Source: Streptomyces sp. NBC_00620 (GTDB lineage Bacteria > Actinomycetota > Actinomycetes > Streptomycetales > Streptomycetaceae). Taken from it: a stretch of DNA of 64,000 nt. The stretch spans positions 1,397,001-1,461,000 of the forward strand of contig NZ_JAPENY010000002.1 of the NCBI RefSeq assembly GCF_026341825.1. The letters run 5' to 3'. How positions within the stretch are numbered: position 1 is the stretch's first letter; the number at the start of each line of letters is the position of its first letter. Shown in pieces: positions 1-8,280 of the stretch. Both the position numbers and the translations under genes were made by a program. The notes beneath the pieces are model-generated. The model saw only the letters and a program-made list of their open reading frames with translations, was not told the origin of the DNA and made no database searches.

Positions 1-6
1 GCACTT

Positions 7-747
7 ATGGCACGTTCTGTCACGGTGGTCACGGGCGGTGGTCGGGGGATCGGTGCCGCGACCTGTACGCGCCTCGCGGCGGACGGGCACGACATCGCGT
101 TGGGATACGTCAGTGACGGCGCCGCCGCCGAATGGACCGCCACCGCCGTCCGGGGGGCCGGGGCGCGCTGTGTCATGGTCCGTATGGACATCTCCGACGA
201 GGCCGATGTGGAGCGGTTGTTCGACATGGCGGCGGACCGGCTGGGGCCGGTGACGGGGCTGGTGAACAACGCCGGGGTGACCGGCCCGCCCGGCAGGCTC
301 GCGGACGCCGACCCCGCAGATCTGCGGCGGGTGGTGGAGGTCAACCTCCTGGGCACGCTGCTGTGTTCGCGCCGCGCGGCCCGTTCGATGGCGGCCTGGG
401 GGAGCGGAGTCATAGTGAACGTCTCGTCGGCGGCCGCCACCCTCGGCAGCCCCGGGGAGTTCGTCCACTACGCGGCCAGCAAAGCGGCTGTCGACGCACT
501 GACCATCGGCCTCGCCAAGGAACTCGGCCCCGACGGCATCCGCGTCAACGCGGTCGCGCCGGGAATGGTCGACACCGAGATGCACGCGACGATGGGTGAC
601 CCGGGCCGGGCCGATCGCGCCGCGTCCGCCATTCCGCTCCGCAGGGTCGGCCAGGCCGAGGAAATCGCCGCCGCCATCGCCTGGTTGATGTCACCCGACG
701 CCTCTTACACGACGGGGGCGGTGCTGCGGGTGTCCGGAGGGCGGTGA
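7..747 (+). CDS. SDR family oxidoreductase (FabG-like)
   Basis: 246-aa short-chain dehydrogenase/reductase, the usual length for the classical family. The N-terminus holds the Rossmann dinucleotide motif TGGGRGIG (residues 9-16). NNAG follows at about 87-90, and the active site shows a serine in VNVSS and YAASK with catalytic Tyr/Lys near 156-160. Family knowledge predicts an NAD(P)-dependent carbonyl/alcohol reductase in the cytoplasm, often annotated 3-oxoacyl-ACP reductase, but no fatty-acid genes flank it and the substrate cannot be read from sequence. The ATG at 7 lies at the window edge, so upstream context is missing. Confidence 0.9.
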   Translation: MARSVTVVTGGGRGIGAATCTRLAADGHDIALGYVSDGAAAEWTATAVRGAGARCVMVRMDISDEADVERLFDMAADRLGPVTGLVNNAGVTGPPGRLADADPADLRRVVEVNLLGTLLCSRRAARSMAAWGSGVIVNVSSAAATLGSPGEFVHYAASKAAVDALTIGLAKELGPDGIRVNAVAPGMVDTEMHATMGDPGRADRAASAIPLRRVGQAEEIAAAIAWLMSPDASYTTGAVLRVSGGR

Positions 748-834
748 GGTCCGGAGTGTTGCGGCTCGGCGGTTCGAGCGTGTGGTTCGAGTGTGTTCCG
801 GCTCAGCGGCTCGAGCGCCGCCGCATCGGCGACG

Positions 835-1014
835 TCACGCCGCCTCGATGACCTCGCCGCGTATCGCCTTGGCCCACTCCACGACCAACAGCTCGTACTC
901 CGCTCGCTCCTGCGCCGAGAGGGAGCCGCCTGCGCGCATCCACAGCGCGCGAATCTGTTCGTTCACCGCGGCGGCAGACCGCACGGAACCAGAGGGCATT
1001 AAATCGGGGGACAT
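835..1014 (-). CDS. small conserved hypothetical protein, 59 aa
   Basis: A 59-codon frame with strong third-position G/C bias, encoding a charged helical protein (start MSPDLMPSGS, end RGEVIEAA). No ribosome binding site precedes the ATG at 1014. Instead a TAGGCT -10 box lies 7 nt upstream, the arrangement of a leaderless Streptomyces transcript. It resembles small acidic proteins common in Streptomyces, but I cannot assign a function. It sits alone on the minus strand between the SDR gene and an HxlR regulator that is also on the minus strand. Its short length means gene callers may miss it. Confidence 0.6.
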   Translation of the reverse strand: MSPDLMPSGSVRSAAAVNEQIRALWMRAGGSLSAQERAEYELLVVEWAKAIRGEVIEAA

Positions 1015-1097
1015 GGGTGCAAGCCTAAGGGCATGGACTGACAGTGCGCTACCAGACGGCTACTCAGGCCGTATGTGGTTGGTCACGGCCGCCGCGT

Positions 1098-1493
1098 TCA
1101 CTGTCGCTCGGCCCAGCTGCGGGACCAGTCAAGGAGGGGGCCCATCGCGGTCACCAAGTCGTCGCCGAGCGGGGTGAGATGCCAGGAGGAGTGGGCGGTT
1201 GACGTGGTGATACCCGCCTCGCGGAGTTCCGTGAGGCGGGTGGACAGGACGCTGGAGGACATGTCGTCGCAGCGGCGCTGGAGGTCGCGGAAGCCGATCG
1301 GGTCCCCGCCCCGGTGGAGTTCCCAGATGACGCGCAGAGTCCAGCGCCGCCCGAGGAGGTCCAACGCCGCCATGATGGGGCGGCCGCTCGTCGAGCCGCG
1401 CACCGGGCGGCCGGGTGCCGGGGTGTCGACTGGCGGGGAGTCGGTTGTCGGGATACCGGCGGCGGAGTGCTGGGGTTCGGGTGGCGTGGTCAA
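1098..1493 (-). CDS. HxlR family transcriptional regulator
   Basis: Winged-helix DNA-binding protein of about 131 aa. The HxlR core is clear: DLLGRRWTLRVIWEL (helices 1-2), then FRDLQRRCDDMSSSVLSTRL and a wing ending in HLTPLGDDL. The TTG at 1493 is chosen because GAGAGG precedes it by 6 nt; an in-frame GTG at 1529 would lie inside the palindrome at 1528-1560, so it is less likely. It is divergent from the CMD-family gene at 1568. HxlR proteins typically sense redox or reactive electrophiles and repress a neighbouring enzyme gene, so autoregulation and control of that gene are inferred. Confidence 0.8.
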   Translation of the reverse strand: MTTPPEPQHSAAGIPTTDSPPVDTPAPGRPVRGSTSGRPIMAALDLLGRRWTLRVIWELHRGGDPIGFRDLQRRCDDMSSSVLSTRLTELREAGITTSTAHSSWHLTPLGDDLVTAMGPLLDWSRSWAERQ

Positions 1494-1527
1494 GTGGGCG
1501 CCTCTCGCGGGGAGTTGCTCACTTCCC

Positions 1528-1560
1528 ACCCTTGCGCTTCGATTTCAGAAGCGCAAGGGT
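1528..1560. promoter_or_regulatory. perfect inverted repeat, candidate HxlR operator
   Basis: 13-bp perfect arms ACCCTTGCGCTTC and GAAGCGCAAGGGT with a 7-nt GATTTCA centre, located between the divergent HxlR regulator and the CMD-family gene. Position and symmetry fit the binding site of a dimeric regulator controlling both genes. Binding itself is inferred. Confidence 0.65.
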
Positions 1561-1567
1561 GCTGGGC

Positions 1568-2128
1568 ATGAAGCAGCGCATCGACGGCGTGACGCCGCCC
1601 TACGAGCCCGAGACCGACCGCGCGTTGCACAGGTGGATGCCGCCCGGCGTCACCCGTGAACCCCTGATGCTCTTCAAGGTCCTGGAACGCCACCCCGAAC
1701 TGGCCTCGCGCATGCGGGCGTTGGGCGCGGGCCTCCTCGTCCACGGCCGGCTCGCCGATGCCGACCGCGAACTCGTGATCGCCCGCGTCACCGCCCGCTC
1801 CGGATGCGCGTACGAGTGGGGCGTCCATATGGCGGCGTACGCCGAAACGGCCGGACTCGGCGAGGGGCAGGTCACCCTCACCGCGACCGGCGAAGCTGAC
1901 GACCCCGCGTGGTCCGCCCGGCAGACGGCCCTGCTGCGTGCCGTGGACGAACTCCACGCCACCTCGCAGGTGAGCGACGCGGCGTGGAGCGGGTTGCGGG
2001 AGCATCTCGACGAAAGCGAAGTCCTGGAGCTGCTGGTCCTCGCGGGCTGGTACCGGACGATCGCGTACGTCGCGAACGGAGTGCGGATCGAGGGGGAACC
2101 CTGGGCGCTCGCCCTGCCGGGGAGTTGA
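1568..2128 (+). CDS. carboxymuconolactone decarboxylase family protein
   Basis: 186-aa all-helical protein of the CMD/AhpD superfamily. The signature segment RSGCAYEWGVHM keeps the Cys, Glu and His of the family active site; the variant has one Cys there rather than the CxxC of true AhpD, so peroxidase activity is uncertain. Residues RELVIARVTAR before it and the C-terminal GWYRTIAYVANG also match the family. The ATG at 1568 directly follows the operator palindrome and there is no strong Shine-Dalgarno. The divergent HxlR gene suggests induction by oxidative or electrophile stress. Confidence 0.82.
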   Translation: MKQRIDGVTPPYEPETDRALHRWMPPGVTREPLMLFKVLERHPELASRMRALGAGLLVHGRLADADRELVIARVTARSGCAYEWGVHMAAYAETAGLGEGQVTLTATGEADDPAWSARQTALLRAVDELHATSQVSDAAWSGLREHLDESEVLELLVLAGWYRTIAYVANGVRIEGEPWALALPGS

Positions 2129-2140
2129 GCCGACAGCACC

Positions 2141-2206
2141 GCCGACTCGACGGTGACGTGCTGGAGTTGGGCGGACAGTCAGCCGACTCTGCGGTGACGT
2201 GCTCGA
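2141..2206. repeat. 25-bp imperfect direct repeat, two copies
   Basis: Copies at 2141-2165 and 2182-2206 match at 22 of 25 positions (shared core CGGTGACGTGCT), 41 bp apart, in the short gap between the CMD-family stop and the convergent uppP stop. No hairpin or promoter role is evident. Confidence 0.5.
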
Positions 2207-2243
2207 ACCCCGGCGACGCTTGGGGCCCGCCGGAGCCGAACCG

Positions 2244-3119
2244 TCAGCCCGCCGACTCCGCCGCGTGCGGGCTGAGCGCGCCCGTCGTCACCAGCACGAT
2301 GATGAGGATGCCGAGCGCGATGCGGTAGTAGACGAACGGCATGAAGCTCTTGTGCGAGATGAACTTCATGAACCAGGCGATGACGGCGTACCCGACCGCG
2401 AAGGCGATGACCGTCGCGAAGGCCGTCGGGCCCCAGTCGACATGGCCGCCCTCGCTGGCGTCCTTGAGCTCGAAGAGTCCGGAGGCGAGTACGGCCGGCA
2501 TGGCGAGGAGGAAGGAGTAACGGGCCGCCGCTTCACGGGTGTAGCCCATGAACAGGCCGCCGCTGATGGTCGCGCCGGACCGGGAGACACCGGGGACCAG
2601 GGCCAACGCCTGGCAGAGGCCGTAGAGCAGGCCGTCCTTGGTGTTCAGGTCCTGCAGTGTCTTGCGCTCCTTGGCGGCCCGGTGCTTCCCGCCCGCCTCG
2701 TCGCGGGCCGCGAGCCGGTCGGCGATGCCGATGACGATGCCCATCACGATCAGCATCGTCGCGGTGATCCGCAGATCGCGGAACGGCCCCTCGATCTGGT
2801 CCTTGAGCGTCACCCCGAGCACGCCGATCGGGATCGAGCCGACGATCACCAGCCAGCCCATCTGCGCGTCGTGATCGCTTCGCATCGCCTTGTTCACGAG
2901 CGAGCGGGACCACGCCGAGATGATCCGCGCGACGTCCTTGCGGAAGTAGATCAGTACCGCGGCCTCGGTGCCGAGCTGGGTGATCGCGGTGAAGGCCGCA
3001 CCCGGGTCCTCCCAGCCTGCGAACGCCGCTGTCAGACGCAGATGCGCGCTGGAGGACACGGGAAGGAACTCGGTCAGCCCCTGGACGAGTCCGAGGATGA
3101 GGGATTCAAACCAAGACAT
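2244..3119 (-). CDS. uppP: undecaprenyl-diphosphatase UppP (BacA)
   Basis: 291-aa polytopic membrane protein that dephosphorylates undecaprenyl pyrophosphate to recycle the peptidoglycan lipid carrier. Both family signatures are present: EFLPVSSSAHL near the N-terminus (active-site Glu and Ser) and PGVSRSGATI in the middle. Alternating hydrophobic segments fit about eight membrane helices. The ATG at 3119 is chosen because it starts MSWFESLILGLVQG, the usual N-terminus; the longer upstream frame is low-complexity. Loss or overexpression of this family affects bacitracin sensitivity. The gene stands alone. Confidence 0.93.
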   Translation of the reverse strand: MSWFESLILGLVQGLTEFLPVSSSAHLRLTAAFAGWEDPGAAFTAITQLGTEAAVLIYFRKDVARIISAWSRSLVNKAMRSDHDAQMGWLVIVGSIPIGVLGVTLKDQIEGPFRDLRITATMLIVMGIVIGIADRLAARDEAGGKHRAAKERKTLQDLNTKDGLLYGLCQALALVPGVSRSGATISGGLFMGYTREAAARYSFLLAMPAVLASGLFELKDASEGGHVDWGPTAFATVIAFAVGYAVIAWFMKFISHKSFMPFVYYRIALGILIIVLVTTGALSPHAAESAG

Positions 3120-3313
3120 GAAGTTACGTGGTCCCAGAACTGATCGTGGAAGGGGCGACGGGCATACCGTGCCGCTGATCGCGGTGATCACGGGTGGTGT
3201 TGAGGGCAGCGTAGCGTCCCCGTCCGACAGTCCCGGCACAGGGGTTTCGTAGCCGGACGGGGCGGGAGCGGCCCGGGGGCGTCCCGTGCCGCCGGAAGAC
3301 AGGGTTCTCGGTG

Positions 3314-3366
3314 TTGACCGGCGGCTGGACCGGCGCATACGTTTCAGCAGGCGGGAAAGCGCTTGC
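3314..3366 (+). promoter_or_regulatory. promoter with LacI-type operator for the sugar operon
   Basis: TTGACC (3314-3319) and TACGTT (3338-3343) are spaced by 18 bp, a good -35/-10 pair. Just downstream, GAAAGCGCTTGC (3355-3366) matches the AAGCGCTT core bound by LacI-family repressors. Its position over the start-site region fits repression of the downstream three-gene operon. No lacI gene is in the window, so the regulator would act in trans. Confidence 0.55.
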
Positions 3367-3446
3367 TGCCTCCGGAGTCAGTCCGGGTGTCATCATGCGT
3401 TGGCCAACGTCTGACGACCGCGTCCGATGGAGTGCTGATCACGAAC

Positions 3447-4661
3447 ATGCCCACACCCAGCAACGACACCAGCCCCGAGACCTCCCCGAACCGCCCCGCG
3501 GCCCCGTTCGACGGCCGTCGTATCAGGGCTGCTGTCATCGGTACGGGCGCCATCGCGCGCGGGAGTCATGTCCCCGCGCTCGCCCGACTCGCCGAAGAAG
3601 GGGAGACGGAGATCGTCGCCGCGGTCGACATCGCCGAGGACGCGGTTCGGGAGTTCTGCGCGGAGGTGGGCATCCCGCACGCGTACACCGACCTCGACCG
3701 CATGTTGGAGGAGCAGCGGCCGGATCTGGTCGTCATCTGTACGCCGCCGACGCTGCACCGCGACCAGACCGTGGCGGCGTTGCGGGCCGGAGCGTGGGTG
3801 TGGTGCGAGAAGCCGCCGGTCCCGACACTCGCCGACTTCGACGCCGTCGAGGCGGAGGAGGGGCTCGGTGGGGGCCCGTACGCGGCGATCGTCTTCCAGC
3901 ACCGTTTCGGGTCCGGCGCACGCCATGTGAAGCGCCTGATCGCCGAGCAGGCCATGGGGCGTCCGCTCGTCGCGCACTGCCAGACGACCTGGTACCGCAA
4001 TGCCGCCTACTACGCCGTCCCCTGGCGCGGACGCTGGGAGACCGAGGGCGGCGGGCCCGCGATGGGGCACGGCATCCATCAGATGGATCTGCTGCTGGAT
4101 CTGATGGGGCCGTGGAGCGAGGTGCGCGCCATGGCCGGAAGGCTCGTGCACGACGTGGAGACGGAGGACGTGTCGACCGCTCTCGTCCGCTTCGAGAACG
4201 GCGCGCTGGCGACCGTCGTCAACAGTGTCCTGAGCCCGGACGAGGTCAGCCGTATCCGCATCGACTGCGAACGCGCCACCGTCGAGCTCACGCACCTGTA
4301 CGGGCACAGCAACGACAACTGGCGCATCACCCCGGTTCCGGAAGCGCCGGACGCGGACGTGGCGGCCTGGCGGGACTTCGGTGCGGACGTGCCGAGTTCG
4401 CACCTTGAGCAGCTGCGGGACCTGGTGGCGAGCATGCGTGCGGGCGAGCGGCCGCGCAGCAGCGGCGCCGACGGACGCACCAGCCTGGAACTGATCACCG
4501 CGCTGTACAAGTCGGCGTTCACGGACACGACCGTCCGTGCCGGGGAGATCGGTCCGGGGGATCCGTACTACACGGCTCTGCACGGGGGTGCGGCGGGCTG
4601 GGCGCCCGCGGGTTCCCAGGCGTCCGAGGTGTCTGAGGTGTCTCAGGGGGTGTCGGCATGA
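3447..4661 (+). CDS. Gfo/Idh/MocA family oxidoreductase
   Basis: 404-aa NAD(P)-dependent sugar oxidoreductase. The Rossmann motif GTGAIARGSHVPAL follows a short leader, and WCEKPPVPTL carries the EKP motif whose Lys binds substrate/cofactor. HGIHQMDLLLDL matches the family HxxD active-site helix. The C-terminal domain is the usual open beta sheet. The ATG at 3447 has a distant GGAG. Its stop overlaps the next start (ATGA), so it is translationally coupled to the PmoA-like gene. Together with the cupin gene this reads as catabolism of an unknown carbohydrate controlled by a LacI-type operator. Confidence 0.88.
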   Translation: MPTPSNDTSPETSPNRPAAPFDGRRIRAAVIGTGAIARGSHVPALARLAEEGETEIVAAVDIAEDAVREFCAEVGIPHAYTDLDRMLEEQRPDLVVICTPPTLHRDQTVAALRAGAWVWCEKPPVPTLADFDAVEAEEGLGGGPYAAIVFQHRFGSGARHVKRLIAEQAMGRPLVAHCQTTWYRNAAYYAVPWRGRWETEGGGPAMGHGIHQMDLLLDLMGPWSEVRAMAGRLVHDVETEDVSTALVRFENGALATVVNSVLSPDEVSRIRIDCERATVELTHLYGHSNDNWRITPVPEAPDADVAAWRDFGADVPSSHLEQLRDLVASMRAGERPRSSGADGRTSLELITALYKSAFTDTTVRAGEIGPGDPYYTALHGGAAGWAPAGSQASEVSEVSQGVSA

Positions 4662-5599
4662 CCACGCCCTCGGAGGGTGGCCTGCGTATCGTCCACGCGC
4701 ACGGCGAGAGCATCACCATCAGTGAAGTCGGCACCGGTGTCGAGCTGTTGAGCTACGTCTACCGTCCCGAGGCGGCGTGGGAGGCCCCGAAGCCGTATCT
4801 GCACCCGCTCAGGACGCTGGCGAACAACGTTGTCACCGACTACCGGCCCAACGACCACCGCTGGCACAAGGGCCTCCAGATGACGGCCTCGCACCTCTCC
4901 GGCCAGAACCTGTGGGGCGGCAACACATACGTTCACGGAAACGGCTATGTCGAACTCCCAGAGCGCGTCGGGTCGATGGCGCACGTCGCCTTCGACCGGG
5001 TGGACTCGGACGACAGTCGCGCGGTCATCGTGGAGCGGCTCACATGGCATCCGTACGACGGCGAACTGTGGGCCGACGAGGAGCGCCGGATCGAGGTGCA
5101 CGACGTCGATCCGGAGTCGGGTTCCTGGGCGCTGACCTGGACCACCGCGGTCACCAACCGGCGCGACGAGCCGCTGCGCTTCGGCAGCCCGACCACCGCG
5201 GGACGTGAGATGGCGGGCTACACGGGCCTGTTCTGGCGCGGACCGCGGGCCTTCCGGGACGGGCGGATCATCGGGCCCGACTCCGAAGGGCCCGGACTGA
5301 TGGGGCGGCAGGCGCCGTGGCTCGCGTTCTCGGGGGAGTACGACGGCTCCGACGGACACGCGACGATGGTCTTCGCGCACGCCCCCGAGAACGACCACTC
5401 CGGGGAGGCCGGCGCCCACCCGGCCCACTGGTTCGTACGCAACGAACCCTTCGCCGCCGTCGCCCCGTCGCTCGCCTTCTACGACGAACTGGAGCTGGCA
5501 CCCGGCGACACGCTCACCCGCCGCTACCGGGTCGTCGTGGCCGAGGGGGTTTGGGAGCGCGAGGAAGTCGCGAAGTACCTGGAGGAGCACCCGTGGTGA
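4658..5599 (+). CDS. PmoA-like protein (DUF6807 family)
   Basis: 313-aa beta-rich protein of the family annotated PmoA. Features seen include YLHPLRT, RPNDHRWHKGLQM and the C-terminal WFVRNEPFAAVAPSLAFYDE, which recur in the family in operons with Gfo/Idh/MocA oxidoreductases. The name is historical: it is not the methane monooxygenase subunit, and biochemical function is not established. It starts on an ATGA overlap with the upstream oxidoreductase and ends in a GTGA overlap with the cupin gene, so the three are one operon. Confidence 0.78.
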   Translation: MTTPSEGGLRIVHAHGESITISEVGTGVELLSYVYRPEAAWEAPKPYLHPLRTLANNVVTDYRPNDHRWHKGLQMTASHLSGQNLWGGNTYVHGNGYVELPERVGSMAHVAFDRVDSDDSRAVIVERLTWHPYDGELWADEERRIEVHDVDPESGSWALTWTTAVTNRRDEPLRFGSPTTAGREMAGYTGLFWRGPRAFRDGRIIGPDSEGPGLMGRQAPWLAFSGEYDGSDGHATMVFAHAPENDHSGEAGAHPAHWFVRNEPFAAVAPSLAFYDELELAPGDTLTRRYRVVVAEGVWEREEVAKYLEEHPW

Positions 5600-6351
5600 G
5601 CGGGCAGGAGGTACCGGGCACGGCGGCAGTCCAGGGCTTCGACGGGCTTCCGGGGGCCGTCGCCGTCTCGCACCTCCGCGTCTACGACTGGCCCGCGGCA
5701 GACGGCGTCTGTGGCGGAACTCCTCATATGCACCTGACCTGTTCGGAGGCGTACGTCGTCACCGGCGGGCGCGGCGCGGTACAGACGCTGACGACGTCCG
5801 GGTACGAGGTGACGCCGCTCGTGCCCGGTGCCGTCGTGTGGTTCACGCCCGGCACCATCCACCGGCTGGTCAACGAGGACGATCTGCGCATCACCGTCCT
5901 CATGCAGAACAACGGGCTGCCGGAGGCGGGGGACGCCGTCCTCACGCTGCCGCCGCGGTACCTGACCGACGCCGAGACGTACGCGGCCGCTACGGCCATC
6001 CCGGCCGACGCGCCCGAGGAGGAGCGGGAGCGGGTCGCCCGAGCCCGGCGCGACCTCGCCGTCGAGGGCTACCGGGCGCTGCGTGACGCGGACGGACCCG
6101 AGCCGCTCGCCGAGTTCCACCGGGCCGCGGCCGCGCTGGTTCGGCCCCGGCTCGCCGAGTGGCGCGAGCGGTGGCAGCGGGGTGCCGAAGCTGCCGCCGC
6201 GGCTACGGGGCACCAGCTCGACCGTCTGGAGCGGGGCGACGCGTCCCACCTCTCGGACGCTGTCGTACGGGCTGAACAGCCGTCCGCGTACGGCCGGTTC
6301 GGGATGTGCGGACGGCTCGATGTCTACGACGTCCATAAGGGGACGCACTAG
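5596..6351 (+). CDS. cupin domain protein of the sugar operon
   Basis: About 251 aa. A cupin barrel occupies the first half: PHMHLTCSEAYVVTGGRG gives the metal-binding His-His-Glu of motif 1, and TPGTIHRLVNE gives motif 2 with its His. The second half is helical and rich in Arg/Glu. The GTG at 5596 overlaps the upstream TGA, with GGAGGA at 5581-5586; a GTG one codon earlier is equally possible. Family knowledge suggests a metal-dependent isomerase, epimerase or sensor. As the third gene of the operon it probably acts on the same unknown sugar. Confidence 0.75.
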   Translation: MSGQEVPGTAAVQGFDGLPGAVAVSHLRVYDWPAADGVCGGTPHMHLTCSEAYVVTGGRGAVQTLTTSGYEVTPLVPGAVVWFTPGTIHRLVNEDDLRITVLMQNNGLPEAGDAVLTLPPRYLTDAETYAAATAIPADAPEEERERVARARRDLAVEGYRALRDADGPEPLAEFHRAAAALVRPRLAEWRERWQRGAEAAAAATGHQLDRLERGDASHLSDAVVRAEQPSAYGRFGMCGRLDVYDVHKGTH

Positions 6352-6419
6352 ACCCGCGACGTCTGCAAGGAGACGCGTGAGGCCTGTCGGTAGGGGCGCC
6401 CCTGCGTCGTAGTCGTCCG

Positions 6420-6881
6420 CTACGCCGCCGCAGGACCCGTCACGGTCCAGCCCGGGGCCTGCGGGTGCGCCATCAGGTCGTCGTGTTCGACTTCCTTGCC
6501 GCACTCCCGGCAGACGACCTGCGGGACCAGTTCATTGCCGCACGTGTGCTCCAGGACCATGGGCCGGAAGCCGTCCTCCTGGAGATGCCGGTCGCCCCAC
6601 GCCATGAGCGTGAGCAGGACGGGCTCCAGATCCAGCCCCGCCTGCGTGGGCAGGTACTCGTAGCGCTTGGGGCGATCGCTGTATTCGACCTTCTTCAGCA
6701 CGCCGGCGTCGACGAGCCGTTTCAGCCGGGCGGTCAGTACGTCGCGCGGGGCACCGATGTTGCGGACCAGCTGGTCGAAGCGCGTGGCGCCGAGCGACAC
6801 CTCGCGCAGCACCAGCAGGGAGTACTTCTCGCCGACCAGGGCGAGCGTGGCGGCGATCGAGCAGGGGCGGGCGTCCTTCAT
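6420..6881 (-). CDS. HxlR family transcriptional regulator with C-terminal Cys cluster
   Basis: 153-aa winged-helix regulator. The HxlR core reads ALVGEKYSLLVLREVSLGATRFDQLVRNIGAPRD and then KRYEYLPTQAGLDL (each here split by residue variation typical of the family). The C-terminus carries HTCGNELVPQVVCRECGKEVEH, a His/Cys set that could bind zinc or act as a redox sensor. It is leaderless: TAGACT at 6888-6893 lies 6 nt before the ATG, with TTGGAA at 6910-6915 as -35. It is divergent from the thiolase gene and probably controls it through the palindrome at 6898-6920. Confidence 0.85.
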   Translation of the reverse strand: MKDARPCSIAATLALVGEKYSLLVLREVSLGATRFDQLVRNIGAPRDVLTARLKRLVDAGVLKKVEYSDRPKRYEYLPTQAGLDLEPVLLTLMAWGDRHLQEDGFRPMVLEHTCGNELVPQVVCRECGKEVEHDDLMAHPQAPGWTVTGPAAA

Positions 6882-6887
6882 GCGCCC

Positions 6888-6920
6888 AGTCTAGTGGGTG
6901 GGTTGGTTGTTCCAACCCAC
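6888..6920. promoter_or_regulatory. HxlR promoter and overlapping operator palindrome
   Basis: On the minus strand TTGGAA (6910-6915) and TAGACT (6888-6893) are 16 bp apart. A perfect 9-bp inverted repeat, GTGGGTTGG (6898-6906) and CCAACCCAC (6912-6920), overlaps the -35 and spacer. This is the expected layout for autorepression and control of the divergent thiolase. Confidence 0.65.
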
Positions 6921-6983
6921 TGAGCTACTCTTGAGTCACTTAGCGGGTTTGAAAAGCAAACTCTATGGGTTTGGAGATCAGAC

Positions 6984-8153
6984 ATGCGTGACGCCGTGAT
7001 CGTCGAAGCCGTACGCACCCCCGTCGGCAAGGGCAAGTCGAACGGCGCCCTCGCCCATGTCCACCCCGTGGAACTCCTCGCCCACACACTCCGCAGTCTC
7101 GTCGAGCGCTCCGGAGTGGACCCGGCGCTGATCGACGACGTCATCGGCGGCACCGTCGACCAGGTCGGCGAGCAGGCCATGAACACCACTCGGTACGCCG
7201 TGCTCTCGGCCGGCTTCCCGGACGCCGTGCCCGCGACCACGGTGGACCGTCAGTGCGGCTCGTCGCAGCAGGCCGTGCACTTCGCGGCGCAGGGCGTCAT
7301 GTCGGGCGCCTACGACATGGTCGTCGCCTGCGGCGTCGAGTCGATGAGCCGCGTCCCGATGTGGTCGAACGTGCCGGCGGGCAAGGACCCCTTCGGCCCC
7401 GGGGTCGCCGAGCGCTACCCGGAGGGCCTGGTGCCGCAGGGCATCAGCGCCGAACTCATCGCCGCCAAGTGGGGCATCTCGCGTGAGCGTATGGACGCGT
7501 TCGCGGTCGGCTCGCACCAGAAGGCGGCCGCGGCCTGGGACACCGGTCTGTTCGACGCCGAGGTCGCGCCCCTGGACGGGCTGACTCGCGACGAGTGCGT
7601 CCGGCCCGCCAGCAGCACGGAGATACTCGCCGGGCTCAAGCCCGCCTACTACGACCCCGGCTTCGGCGAGCGTTTCCCGCAGATCGACTGGTCGGTCACC
7701 GCGGGCAACGCGAGCCCGATCAACGACGGCGCGTCGGCCGTGCTCATCACGTCGAGCGAGACCGCTGCCCGCCTCGGCCTGCGCCCGATCGCCCGCCTGC
7801 ACAGCTTCGCCGTCACCGGCTCCGACCCACTGCTGATGCTCACCGGCGTCATCCCGGCCACCGAGAAGGTGCTCCGCAAGGCGGGTCTGACCCTCGACGA
7901 CATCGATCTCTTCGAGGTGAACGAGGCCTTCGCGAGCGTCGTCCTGGCCTGGCAGCAGGAGACGGGCGCCGATCTGGCCAAGGTCAACGTGCACGGCGGA
8001 GCGATCGCGATCGGCCACCCGCTCGGCGCGAGCGGCACGCGTCTGACGACCACCCTCGTCCACGCGATGCGCGCCCGAGGAGCCCGCTACGCGCTGCAGA
8101 CGATGTGCGAGGCGGGCGGACTCGCCAACGCGATGGTCCTGGAAGCCGTGTAA
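6984..8153 (+). CDS. acetyl-CoA C-acyltransferase (thiolase)
   Basis: 389 aa, the standard thiolase length. Catalytic residues are in place: nucleophile Cys91 in DRQCGSSQQA, His345 in GHPLGASG and Cys375 in MCEAGG. It catalyses thiolytic cleavage or Claisen condensation of acyl-CoA in beta-oxidation or related pathways in the cytoplasm. The N-terminal RTPVGKGK and mid-protein ISRERMDAFAVGSHQKA match FadA-type degradative thiolases. The gene stands alone behind an HxlR-type operator, which hints at induction by a specific acyl or aromatic compound. Confidence 0.92.
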   Translation: MRDAVIVEAVRTPVGKGKSNGALAHVHPVELLAHTLRSLVERSGVDPALIDDVIGGTVDQVGEQAMNTTRYAVLSAGFPDAVPATTVDRQCGSSQQAVHFAAQGVMSGAYDMVVACGVESMSRVPMWSNVPAGKDPFGPGVAERYPEGLVPQGISAELIAAKWGISRERMDAFAVGSHQKAAAAWDTGLFDAEVAPLDGLTRDECVRPASSTEILAGLKPAYYDPGFGERFPQIDWSVTAGNASPINDGASAVLITSSETAARLGLRPIARLHSFAVTGSDPLLMLTGVIPATEKVLRKAGLTLDDIDLFEVNEAFASVVLAWQQETGADLAKVNVHGGAIAIGHPLGASGTRLTTTLVHAMRARGARYALQTMCEAGGLANAMVLEAV

Positions 8154-8211
8154 CGCCGGGTCTGACGACCGCGGCAGTGCGCCTCGGCGGGCGCGCGTCC
8201 CACGGCAGCGC

Positions 8212-8280
8212 CTCAGTGACCGGCGCCGCAGCAGCGTCTCAGCGGCCGGTGCCGCAGCAATGCGTCAGTGGCCGCGCAGG
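8212..8280. repeat. 26-bp imperfect tandem repeat
   Basis: Two full units (8212-8237 and 8238-8263) and part of a third share CTCAG-GNCCGGNGCCGCAGCA. They fill the gap after the thiolase stop and run into the 3' end of the convergent TVP38 gene. This looks like local duplication; no function is evident. Confidence 0.5.

Noticed and set aside
2199..3143. 314-aa plus-strand frame over uppP
   Set aside because: Arg/Asp/Glu-rich mirror of a clear UppP coding region; a GC-codon shadow.
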